A stretch of DNA of 48,462 nucleotides. It comes from CAYVFC01 sp964450715 (GTDB lineage Bacteria > Myxococcota_A > Polyangia > Polyangiales > JAFGIB01). The position numbers and the translations under genes are program-made. The DNA lies in contig CAYVFC010000053.1 in NCBI GenBank assembly GCA_964450715.1, positions 1-48,462 of the forward strand, read 5' to 3'. Shown piece after piece: positions 1 to 6,898 of the stretch (positions are counted from its first letter, which is position 1; every line of letters starts with the position of its first letter). The notes under the pieces were generated by a model. That model saw nothing but the letters and a program-made list of their open reading frames with translations. It was not told where the DNA came from and searched no databases.

Positions 1-1
1 G

Positions 2-352
2 AGCCTACCGCAGCCGATCAGCCGCTTTCACGCACGCTCACCGGAAGCACACGGATTTTCTCTTGGCGACGAGCTTTGGGGGCTTCTCCACGGAATGCCG
101 TATCTCGAATCGGTCGGGGATCTATCGATCCGCGGGATACGCTCGGGAATAGACCTACGACCGCTTGCCGGCATCACCGAGGTCGGGGGCCTGGAGATAC
201 TAAACACCGAAACGCTCGCGAGCCTGGCCGGACTGGAAAACCTGACCTCCATCGACCGTCACCGAAAAGTCTCGGTTTGCTACTCCTCGTCGGCTTCGTT
301 CTTCTCGAATCCGATCGGTCGTCGTTTTATCGAGGGCTCGGCCATGAGCTGA
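2..352 (+). pseudogene. C-terminal or internal fragment of a leucine-rich-repeat-like protein (cut by window edge)
   Basis: The frame is open from the first bases, so the 5' part lies outside the window. Residues encoded at about 95-260 show short beta-strand/turn repeats of the receptor-L/LRR type, for example 'LRPLAGITEVGGLEIL' followed by 'LASLAGLENLTSI'. The repeat pattern stops abruptly near 262. The remaining codons (to 352) read antisense into the end of the ORF6N gene and look like out-of-context sequence. I infer a truncated or broken gene rather than an intact one. The family assignment rests only on the leucine/glycine periodicity. Confidence 0.4.
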
Positions 353-807
353 CGGATCGCGTCGAAAACTACCCTGAATTGCGAATCGTATTTCTCCTCG
401 AGCGCGTCAAGTCTCTTCACTAGTTCGCGGTGTTCCAGCAGAATCCCTCGAAGCCGCACGAACGCGCGCATGATTTCGACATTGACCAGAACGGCCCGCT
501 TGCTGTTTAGCACGCTGGAAAGCATCGCCACACCCTGCTCGGTGAAGGCCCTCGGCGCCTTTCTGGTGCCTCCCCAACTTGATGTTCCAAATTGGAATAT
601 CAAGTTGCGGAACTCCTCGTCGGTGAGCCTGAACATGAAATCCTCGGGAAACCTGTCCTGATTACGGGTCACGGCCTTGTTCAGATTGCCGGTAGTGACG
701 CCGTAAAGCGCAGCCAGGTCTTTGTCCAGAATGACCTTGTGCCCCCGCACGAGCAGAATCACCCTTGTCACCTGCTCGAGCGTTACCGGTGCCTTATGAA
801 CTGACAT
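280..807 (-). CDS. ORF6N-domain protein (KilA-N/Bro-like phage-type regulator)
   Basis: This 175-residue protein has a recognisable N-terminal ORF6N domain at about residues 10-95: 'VILLVRGHKVILDKDLAALY', then 'NLNKAVTRNQDRFPEDFMF' and 'TEQGVAMLSSVLNSKRA'. It is followed by a C-terminal helix likely to form a coiled coil ('HRELVKRLDALEEKYDSQF'). ORF6N domains are predicted DNA-binding modules found in phages, prophages and bacterial accessory regions; their cellular role is mostly unknown. The ATG at 807 is preceded by a GAGG-type ribosome site. It is a complete single gene beside gene debris and a tRNA-derived att copy, which fits a mobile origin. The last residues overlap the tail of the LRR-like fragment on the other strand. 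Confidence 0.85.
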   Translation of the reverse strand: MSVHKAPVTLEQVTRVILLVRGHKVILDKDLAALYGVTTGNLNKAVTRNQDRFPEDFMFRLTDEEFRNLIFQFGTSSWGGTRKAPRAFTEQGVAMLSSVLNSKRAVLVNVEIMRAFVRLRGILLEHRELVKRLDALEEKYDSQFRVVFDAIRQLMAEPSIKRRPIGFEKNEADEE

Positions 808-943
808 GTTCCGGTCCTCTTCGGATTCAATCCCGTTCTCTTCTTCGCGGATTCCAAGTAGATCACGAAGGGGTTATCGGCCATTCGCGACGCAAGTTGC
901 CTGGCTTCTGGGAAAAACCTGCTCTGAGAACGAGTAATGGGGC

Positions 944-1310
944 CTACTTTTCGACGCCCGCATCCGAAACAGCTTGCCAGGCGACCAGTTCTCCATCCCA
1001 TTTGGTTTCCCAACACTGCCCGCAGAAGTCGTCGACAAGGTCCGAGCTGAGCGAGCCCTCGCCGATCCGAAGAACCTCGCCCTCAGAGGTTTCGAACCTA
1101 ATCGTCAAGGATCCGCTGTCGAGCCCAAAACGGATAAGGTCGATCCGAGGCGGCTCGTCGCTTATCGTTCCCGAAAAAGGACTCGCGCCGGTGCGGCCTG
1201 GAAAGGGACCGTAGGTCCCGAGTACAGCTTTCCAGTGACGGATACGGAGGCCCGTAGGGCCGGAGTAAACCTCCGACCTGTGGCCTCTTTCTGGAGGGGA
1301 GACGTAATAG
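944..1310 (-). pseudogene. C-terminal fragment of an unrecognised protein
   Basis: Reading leftwards from about 1310, an open frame ends at a TAG at 944-946. It contains normal-looking protein sequence ('LRIRHWKAVLGTYGPFPGR', 'SLTIRFETSEGEVLRIGEG', 'FCGQCWETKWDGELVAWQ'). There is no plausible start codon: upstream the frame runs into the tRNA-derived att copy at 1310-1363. I do not recognise the family. The simplest reading is the 3' part of a gene whose 5' part was lost at the att boundary. That it is protein-coding is inferred from composition only. Confidence 0.35.
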
Positions 1311-1363
1311 CGAGCGGTAGAGGATTCGAACCTCCGACCTGCGGCTCCGGAGGCCGCCGCTCT
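1310..1363 (-). repeat. Distal att copy: duplicated 3' half of tRNA-Arg
   Basis: These 54 bp are identical to 6579-6632 and cover the tRNA from the anticodon stem through the T-arm to the discriminator base. Identity ends at 1364, where the other copy continues with the tRNA D-arm. It cannot fold as a tRNA because the 5' half is missing. It is the expected product of site-specific integration in the tRNA 3' half. Confidence 0.85.
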
Positions 1364-1678
1364 GGCTATGATATCATTGACGAATTCGCCGACCGGGGAC
1401 CGATAGAGGACCGATCTCGGGAAATCGCTCGACGGATTCTCCTTTCCCTTGCAGACGGCGAGGACCCCGCGGCCGAGGATGTCGAGGCGTTGGTCGGAGC
1501 GGTGCTCGATTCGCCGCTGTTGAAGGCGGCAAAGGCCGTGATCGATGCAGATCCTCGGTTCATGAGGGCGCGCCTGATCGAGCTGGCGGCGATGGTGGCA
1601 CAGGGCTTTTCACGCGAGAAGTCGCAGTTCTTCAAGCCACTTTCGGTATCTCGCGTCCCTCGTATTCGGGAAACATGA
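1364..1678 (+). pseudogene. N-terminally truncated hypothetical protein at the att junction
   Basis: The plus frame from the att boundary to the stop at 1676-1678 encodes an Ala/Glu/Arg-rich, helix-like sequence ('DRSREIARRILLSLADGED', 'LLKAAKAVIDADPRFMRAR', 'LIELAAMVAQGFSREKSQF'). No good start codon lies after 1364, and the frame reads back through the tRNA-derived copy. I therefore treat it as the tail of a gene cut by integration or rearrangement. Its 3' end overlaps the end of the XRE gene on the opposite strand by about 47 bp, another sign that one of the two is degraded. No family recognised. Confidence 0.35.
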
Positions 1679-1850
1679 CTATCGCGGGATGGAACCCGAA
1701 CGCCCTGGCGATCTGTTCCGCCCGCCTCTTGACAATCTCCACTCTTCCGTTCTCCAGAAGACTGATATTGGTCGCGCTCACGCCACACCTTTCGGCGAGC
1801 TCGGCCTGGGTCCAGGCCTTCAGCTCGCGAAGCATCCGGGCAGCGTCCAT
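1632..1850 (-). CDS. Small XRE-family helix-turn-helix regulator
   Basis: The product has 72 residues, almost entirely one HTH_3 (Cro/CI, XRE) domain: 'LKAWTQAELAERCGVSATNI' followed by 'SLLENGRVEIVKRRAEQIA'. The recognition helix is around residues 25-37, and the tail ends in 'FPEYEGREIPKVA'. Small solo XRE proteins are typical antitoxins or repressors of mobile elements. No toxin partner is visible: the neighbouring open frame at 1364-1678 is on the other strand and truncated. It starts at an ATG at 1850. It lies inside the tRNA-Arg island, beside the dead transposase. Function as an autoregulated repressor or orphan antitoxin is inference. Confidence 0.75.
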   Translation of the reverse strand: MDAARMLRELKAWTQAELAERCGVSATNISLLENGRVEIVKRRAEQIARAFGFHPAIVMFPEYEGREIPKVA

Positions 1851-1935
1851 TTAGAAATGTCGCACAAACTGGGGTGAAATGAGTTGACACGTCCGTAGCA
1901 AAAACGCCCGCCGAGTCCGGCAATGGAGGGACGAA

Positions 1936-2536
1936 ATGGTGTTCTGGAGAAAGGAGAAGGAAACGAACAAGGCGGGTGCGAAGAAAAGACACAAGTTGAA
2001 TCACCGCCTGATACGGGGTCCCGCCCGGTCCGGCGACGCCTGTGAGCACCTGAAGCAGGCCTTCGACAGGTGCGGCCCGCCGCTCGTGCTCAAGCACGAT
2101 GGCGGCAGCATCTTCCACGAAAAACAGGTCACGGACCTTCTGCATCGATACGGCGTTGTCTCTCTTACCAGCCCTCCCCCTGTTCTCTGTACAACGGTAG
2201 GAAGGAGCGGCCGACACGAGACATCAAAAACTACGAGCGAGCGATGCGAAGGCATGAACCGGACAACACCCTGGCCGGCTGAATCGACGCGGCGATACAC
2301 GACCTGAACGAGGACAGACCGCGTTCCGTACTCGGCGGACGCATCGCCCGGGGCTCTTCGGCAACGACCAGATACCTCTTCCGGACAGACGAAGATTCCT
2401 TAATGAAGTGCAAGCTACAGAGCGAATACTCAGGCAACATGCCCGAAGCCGCAACGAGCGGCGTAGCGCTCGACGCAAGGCAATCGAGGAGTTACTATCA
2501 GCGTACGGATGCCTCGTCGATAGGGCGGATGTTTAA
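1936..2536 (+). pseudogene. Frameshifted DDE/rve-type transposase remnant
   Basis: Three reading frames in succession carry pieces of one integrase-core transposase. The first (from 1936) has the rve-like stretch 'RCGPPLVLKHDGGSIFHEKQ' and 'LLHRYGVVSLTSPPP'. The sense then moves to a second frame near 2185 ('YNGRKERPTRDIKNYERAM'), meets a TGA at 2280-2282 and continues with 'DAAIHDLNEDRPRSVLGGR'. From about 2345 the natural sense is in the third frame ('IPLPDRRRFLNEVQATERIL', 'RKAIEELLSAYGCLVDRAD') to a TAA at 2534-2536. At least two frameshifts and one stop make it inactive. The N-terminal half of a normal transposase is missing. I could not identify terminal inverted repeats. Confidence 0.7.
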
Positions 2537-2623
2537 ACCCATTTACCCGCAAGAACTGCGATAAACTAGTTGGGCGCTGCACTGAAGCCGGTCGGTCCAC
2601 TGGCGGACGCGGAGGAATCTGAA

Positions 2624-3895
2624 ATGAAGAAAAAGAAGGCGGGGAAAGCGGTAAAGGCAGTGAAGGCCGCGAAAAGCGGGGGGGCGTCCCGGCGTCGTAA
2701 GGGGTTACGGATCGCGCAGATTCATTGGGGCTATCCTCCCATCATCGGTGGTGTGGAAACCCACCTGGCTACCATGCTGCCGGTGATGGTGAAGATGGGA
2801 AACGAGGTTCATCTGCTGACCGGAAGCGTGCAGGGCGTCAAGGCCTCCTATACGGACCGGGGAGTTCGCGTTCGAAGGTCGCCCCTGTTCGATCTCAACT
2901 GGCTCCTCAAGCGCGGTTTGATCGGGCTAAACGAGGAGATCGACACGCTGCTGGCCCGGTTCTTCAAGGCCGCGAATCCGGATATCGTGCACGTACACAA
3001 CATGCACTACTTCAGCAAGCCTCACGCCGTCGCCGTGGAAGAGATGTGTAAGAAACGGGGGGTTCCGTTAGTGCTTACCGCTCACAACGTGTGGGACGAG
3101 CTTCTGTACCTCGAGCTGACCCGTACCATCGCCTGGGACCACATCATCGCGGTCTCGCACTACATCCGCAGGGAGCTCATCGGCGCCGGCTGCGACGACC
3201 AGAAAGTCACCACCATCCACCACGGCGTGGACACGGCGATGTTTCACCCCGACGCGGATACGCGTGGGACCTACAAGAGACACCCCATGCTCAAGGGCCG
3301 GCAAATGGTCTTTCACCCGGCAAGGATGGGCATCGCCAAGGGGTGCGACGTGGCCATCAAGGCGCTCACCATCATCCGCCAGCACTTTCCCGACGTGATG
3401 ATGGTGCTCGCCGGCACCAAGAACATCATCGACTGGGCCGTGTCGCAGCAGAAGGACATCGCCTATTTTGTAAACCTGATTAAGTACTTCAACCTCGAGG
3501 GAAATGTCTTGGTAGACGCGTATTCCATCGAGGAGATGCCGGGGCTATATGCAGCGTCCGACGTGGTCATCTATCCCTCGACCGCGCAGGAGCCCTTTGG
3601 CCTGACCATGCTCGAGTCGCTCGCCACCGGCAAACCCATAGTGGTGACCCATTCCGGCGGCATGCCGGAAATCGTCAGTTACGGCATCAACGGTTACGTG
3701 GTCCCCATCAAGGACTTCGAGCAACTCGCCAGCGAGATCGTCCGTCTGCTGGAGGACAAGAAGCTGGCCCGGCGCCTCGGTGCGACCGGACGGCGCACGG
3801 TGACATCGTATTACACCAAGGAAAGCGTCGCCCGGAACACTTTGGATCTATATCGGGAAGTTTTGGGGTCGCGGCCCGCCGGCCGGCAGCGTTAA
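2624..3895 (+). CDS. Glycosyltransferase family 4 (GT-B fold)
   Basis: Retaining GT-B glycosyltransferase of the GT4/GlgA-like group, transferring sugar from a nucleotide-sugar donor. The N-terminal domain has the GT4 opening 'WGYPPIIGGVETHLATMLP' and 'PDIVHVHNMHYFSKP'. The C-terminal Glycos_transf_1 domain has 'VFHPARMGIAKGCDVAIKA' and the donor-binding E-x7-E region 'YPSTAQEPFGLTMLESLATG'. The ATG at 2624 has GGAGGA at 2611-2616; a longer TTG start at 2570 is possible but lacks such a site. The N-terminus is a lysine/alanine-rich basic leader of about 25 residues. It converges on the GH65 gene, with stop codons interlocked in one TTAA (3892-3895). The pairing suggests joint disaccharide or oligosaccharide metabolism; acceptor and product are unknown. 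It is cargo of the tRNA-Arg island. Confidence 0.9.
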   Translation: MKKKKAGKAVKAVKAAKSGGASRRRKGLRIAQIHWGYPPIIGGVETHLATMLPVMVKMGNEVHLLTGSVQGVKASYTDRGVRVRRSPLFDLNWLLKRGLIGLNEEIDTLLARFFKAANPDIVHVHNMHYFSKPHAVAVEEMCKKRGVPLVLTAHNVWDELLYLELTRTIAWDHIIAVSHYIRRELIGAGCDDQKVTTIHHGVDTAMFHPDADTRGTYKRHPMLKGRQMVFHPARMGIAKGCDVAIKALTIIRQHFPDVMMVLAGTKNIIDWAVSQQKDIAYFVNLIKYFNLEGNVLVDAYSIEEMPGLYAASDVVIYPSTAQEPFGLTMLESLATGKPIVVTHSGGMPEIVSYGINGYVVPIKDFEQLASEIVRLLEDKKLARRLGATGRRTVTSYYTKESVARNTLDLYREVLGSRPAGRQR

Positions 3896-6270
3896 GACCG
3901 CCGGGCCTTGGCCTTCGACTTCCCCTTGCTTTCGGCTATTCGGCTCCTGCCCTTCCGGCGCCCGGGAGGCGAGAAAACGGCGGCGGTATGCGGCTGGAAT
4001 TCATGGACCTTTCCATATACCTCGACCTGGACCGGACCCCGCGGTGAGCGGGTCTCGCAGCGTACCTCGGTACTCTTGTGAGTTATGTGGACGCGGAGCA
4101 AGGCGCCCCGCCAAAATACGCTGAACCGCATTCCCTGCCAGTGGCCGGGCAAATGGGGACAAAAAGAGAGCGCGGACACCCCAGGGCGCATGCCCGCGAA
4201 TCCCATTATGGCCGCCTGCCAGCTTCCGCCTCCGGCCGCAGCGTGAAATCCCTCCGCAGTATTGCCGTATATATTGTCCAGATCCGTCGAGACGGCGCGG
4301 GAGTAGTGGTGGCGCGCCTTGCTCTCATCGCCTACTTCCAGACCGACAATGGAGTGGATGGCCGGAGAGAGCGATGACTTGTGAAGCGTCCGCCTCTCGT
4401 AGTAATAGTAGTTCCTCTTCTTTTCGTCGAGCGTGAACCGGTCGCCCAGCAGATAGAGAAGCATCACTACGTCGGCTTGCTTGATGAGTTTGGTCTTACC
4501 CACCCCCTCCCAGTCTACCGATGCCGGAAGGACCGGCATCTTATGCTCGTCAAAGGACTTGATGCGGGAATCCCTGAGCCCGAAGTACCCCTCGAATGGC
4601 TCCAGGAGCTTCCTTTGATCTGACCAGGGAACGACTATCTCCGCGGCGATGGTGCGCCACTGCCTTATCTCCTTCGCCGTCAGGCCAAGCCGCCTGGCGA
4701 GTCGTGCCATCTTTCGGGGCTGCTCTCTCCGCGCCCGGCCGCACCACTTGATCGCGGTCCGAAGGTTCCACTGGGCCATCATGTTGGTGTAGGCGTTGTT
4801 GTCGACGCCCTCGTGGAACTCGTCCGGTCCCATGACTTTGAGAATCTCGTACTGACCGCGATCCTCGTTGTAGGTGACTCGGCTGACCCAGAAACGGGCG
4901 CACTCGATCATGACCTCCAGCGCGTATTCACCGAAGAACCCGCCGCTCCCGGTCGCCTGACAGTATTGCGCAAAGCCGAAAGCGATATCCGCGACGACGT
5001 GTTGCTCCTGCTCCATGGTGACGATCTTGACGATCGAGCCGTCGAAGTTCTTGGCCCAGGAAGGGGTGCACTCCTCGCCACTGTCGGCCGATTCCCAGGG
5101 GAATAGCGTTCCCCGGTAGCCGCTGGCTTCCGCGATGTTCCGGGCCGCGGCCAGGCGGCGATACCGATACAAAAGCAGGTTCGCGGCGATCGCCGGAGCC
5201 GTGTAGATGAAAAAGGGCAGAACAAAGATCTCCGTATCCCAAAAAACGTGTCCCCGGTATCCCTCGCCGGAGAGCGTACGGGCGCCGATGGATGCGTCGT
5301 CCTCCTCGCTGCCCGCGATACAGAGGTGATACATATTAAAACGCAGAGCCCGCGCCGCCTCGGGATCACCCTCGATCTCCACGTCCATCACGCTCCACCT
5401 GTCGTCCCAAGCCCTGCGGTGATCGTTGACCAGGGCGGCAAAACCGTTTCGGTATACCTTCTTGAGATGGCGGATGACCGTTCGCTTCAACTCGGACCGT
5501 CTGCTGTTTCGCGATGAGCCCACTACCACATACTTGCGAAAGGTGACCTTCTCGTCCCGGCGGACGCGGAGATTCACAGCGCGGTCTGCCACCAGCGTGC
5601 GCCGGTTCTTGCGTTGCACCTCCAGGGCGCTGCCGTACGCCACCAGCACGCGATTGTCGAAGGTCTCCACTGCCAGATAGGAGAGGCCGTCCTTGTTCAT
5701 AAATTCGACGGGGTGAAAGTGACGCTTCTGCCCCTCGCTGAGCGCGCCTTGATTGTAAACGCCGGTATCGATTCTGGTCTGAACGCTGATCGTCATGTCC
5801 GCGTCCAGCGGAACCACCGCAATCTCCAGCAGCATCAACTGCTTGTTGGCGAGGCTGACCAGGCGCCGTGACCGGTAATCGATCCGATTGCGGTGCGCGG
5901 TACGGTAAACCGTGTGGCGATGGAGGATCCCGTGCCGCAGGTCCAGGGCGCGGGAGTGATGAACGTTGTCCATCGCCACCAGGTCGAGCTTCTCTCCCTC
6001 GACGTCGATACGGAAGTAAAACGGGTTGGGAAGATTGACCAACTCCGTGATCTGGGCCCCGGTTCGATCGTATACACCGGCGATATAGGTTCCGGGGGTC
6101 GCCCCGGGGATGAGTTCCTCCATAGCGCCGCGCGAGCACAGGTGGCCGTTCCCCAGGGTGAACCGCGTTTCGCAGACTCGCTCCTGCGTGGGCTCCCACA
6201 CGTCTTCCTTGACGATCCAGAACTCGGAGACATCCAGGTCAAATATCGAAGCGGCGTCTTTGAACTCCAT
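3892..6270 (-). CDS. Glycoside hydrolase family 65 protein (trehalose/maltose/kojibiose phosphorylase type)
   Basis: GH65 enzymes are mostly inverting phosphorylases that split alpha-glucosides (maltose, trehalose, kojibiose, nigerose) with phosphate; a few are hydrolases. The 792-residue length fits the family. The start is the ATG at 6270 with GAGAGGA upstream; longer readings run antisense to the integrase fragment. The N-terminal domain starts 'EFWIVKEDVWEPTQERVCET' then 'TLGNGHLCSRGAMEELIPG'. The catalytic (alpha/alpha)6 barrel has 'GHVFWDTEIFVLPFF', the general-acid motif 'GPDEFHEGVDNNAYTN' (Glu about 484), and the phosphate-site-like 'HKSSLSPAIHS', which supports a phosphorylase. The C-terminus carries a Lys/Arg/Ser-rich tail of about 30 residues. 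Substrate cannot be read from sequence. The neighbouring GT4 could make or use the same sugar. Confidence 0.9.
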   Translation of the reverse strand: MEFKDAASIFDLDVSEFWIVKEDVWEPTQERVCETRFTLGNGHLCSRGAMEELIPGATPGTYIAGVYDRTGAQITELVNLPNPFYFRIDVEGEKLDLVAMDNVHHSRALDLRHGILHRHTVYRTAHRNRIDYRSRRLVSLANKQLMLLEIAVVPLDADMTISVQTRIDTGVYNQGALSEGQKRHFHPVEFMNKDGLSYLAVETFDNRVLVAYGSALEVQRKNRRTLVADRAVNLRVRRDEKVTFRKYVVVGSSRNSRRSELKRTVIRHLKKVYRNGFAALVNDHRRAWDDRWSVMDVEIEGDPEAARALRFNMYHLCIAGSEEDDASIGARTLSGEGYRGHVFWDTEIFVLPFFIYTAPAIAANLLLYRYRRLAAARNIAEASGYRGTLFPWESADSGEECTPSWAKNFDGSIVKIVTMEQEQHVVADIAFGFAQYCQATGSGGFFGEYALEVMIECARFWVSRVTYNEDRGQYEILKVMGPDEFHEGVDNNAYTNMMAQWNLRTAIKWCGRARREQPRKMARLARRLGLTAKEIRQWRTIAAEIVVPWSDQRKLLEPFEGYFGLRDSRIKSFDEHKMPVLPASVDWEGVGKTKLIKQADVVMLLYLLGDRFTLDEKKRNYYYYERRTLHKSSLSPAIHSIVGLEVGDESKARHHYSRAVSTDLDNIYGNTAEGFHAAAGGGSWQAAIMGFAGMRPGVSALSFCPHLPGHWQGMRFSVFWRGALLRVHITHKSTEVRCETRSPRGPVQVEVYGKVHEFQPHTAAVFSPPGRRKGRSRIAESKGKSKAKARRS

Positions 6271-6321
6271 TGGTATAGATCCTCTCTGGAAAACTCGGGA
6301 CCGCCCGGAAGATAACGATAG

Positions 6322-6523
6322 ACGATACACGCACGCTTCAATCATGGGTACCTGGGGGCGCGTCCGGTCCCTGGAGGAGGTCAAGGCGTTCCTGGGGCAC
6401 TCCTCCGTGTCCACCACGGAGCGGTACAGCCACCTACATCCCGACAGCATCCACGGGGCGGTTCGCAAGACCGAGCAGCGCCAGGCACGCAAGCGGTATC
6501 GGGAGCCCGAAACAGAAAAATAA
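6322..6523 (+). pseudogene. C-terminal fragment of a tyrosine recombinase (phage-type integrase)
   Basis: From about 6322 to the TAA at 6521-6523 the frame encodes the end of a tyrosine recombinase: a degraded 'RRYTHAS' (normally HxLRHTxAS), the box II stretch 'LEEVKAFLGHSSVSTTERYS' with conserved LGH and the nucleophile Tyr in ERYSH, and a basic tail. The whole N-terminal and most of the catalytic domain are missing; upstream lies the start region of the GH65 gene on the other strand. It ends 56 bp from the tRNA-Arg 3' end, where an island integrase is expected. It is therefore probably the remnant of the enzyme that created the 54-bp att duplication. Confidence 0.75.
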
Positions 6524-6578
6524 ACTGGTAAATAAACTGGTGCTGAAAATGACGATACGAAAAAGCGTAATGATAACG

Positions 6579-6632
6579 GCGAGCGGTAGAGGATTCGAAC
6601 CTCCGACCTGCGGCTCCGGAGGCCGCCGCTCT
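6579..6632 (-). repeat. Proximal att copy within tRNA-Arg
   Basis: These 54 bp are identical to 1310-1363. They span the anticodon stem-loop to one base beyond the tRNA 3' end, the classical crossover region of tRNA-integrating tyrosine recombinases. Confidence 0.8.
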
Positions 6633-6653
6633 ATCCAACTGAGCTAACCGCCC
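6580..6653 (-). tRNA. tRNA-Arg, anticodon CCG
   Basis: The minus strand folds as a standard 74-nt tRNA. The acceptor stem is GGGCGGT with ACCGCTC (one G-U pair), D-arm GCTC/GAGC, anticodon stem GCGGC/GCCGC with loop CTCCGGA (anticodon CCG, reading CGG), T-stem GGAGG/CCTCT with loop TTCGAAT, and discriminator G. CCA is not encoded. Its 3' half is repeated at 1310-1363, so this gene is the integration site of the island to its left. The tRNA itself is intact. Confidence 0.97.
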
Positions 6654-6898
6654 GGAAGCGCAGGATCTATCCCAGGCTGAGCGATGCCGCAAGCGGCGAT
6701 ATCACTCGTGCGAATCGAAGCAGAAGGGGGGAGCGTGCGGGCGAAGCAAAGACATCGCGGGGAGGAGAAGAGCAGAGGCGGGTGGCGGCCGCCCGGCGGG
6801 TGACGGCGAGCGCCAGGGGAACGGAGGCGGAGGCGGCAATTTCATCAGTAATTCTGGGCGCCTGGAGGTGGCACGGGAGATGCTCGGGCGAGGGGGTC

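Larger units (their letters stand above)
1310..6579. mobile_element. Decayed integrative element in tRNA-Arg(CCG), about 5.3 kb
   Basis: The left boundary is an exact 54-bp copy of the 3' half of the tRNA-Arg gene (1310-1363 equals 6579-6632, same orientation). The right boundary is the 3' end of the intact tRNA. The C-terminus of a tyrosine recombinase sits 56 bp from the tRNA 3' end, the usual place for an integrase of a tRNA-targeting island. Cargo is a truncated open frame, an XRE regulator, a dead DDE transposase, a GT4 glycosyltransferase and a GH65 enzyme. The integrase is reduced to a fragment, so the element is presumably immobile. The direct repeat and fragments are seen; the integration history is inferred from how tRNA-targeted islands are built. 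Confidence 0.75.

Noticed and set aside
783..1016. 77-codon minus-strand frame overlapping the ORF6N start
   Set aside because: No recognisable pattern; it overlaps both the ORF6N start and the minus-strand fragment ending at 944.
1266..1284. Short second match to the tRNA-Arg T-arm region (AACCTCCGACCTG, 13 nt exact) near the att copy
   Set aside because: Too short to call a second att site, though it could be a decayed one.
974..1363. 5' part of the long plus-strand frame that runs from 974 into 1364-1678
   Set aside because: It crosses the tRNA-derived copy and is antisense to a more protein-like minus-strand frame; only the part after 1364 looks coding.
1366..2217. 283-codon minus-strand frame across the island's left part
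   Set aside because: It runs antisense to the transposase remnant and out of frame over the XRE gene, with no coherent protein pattern.
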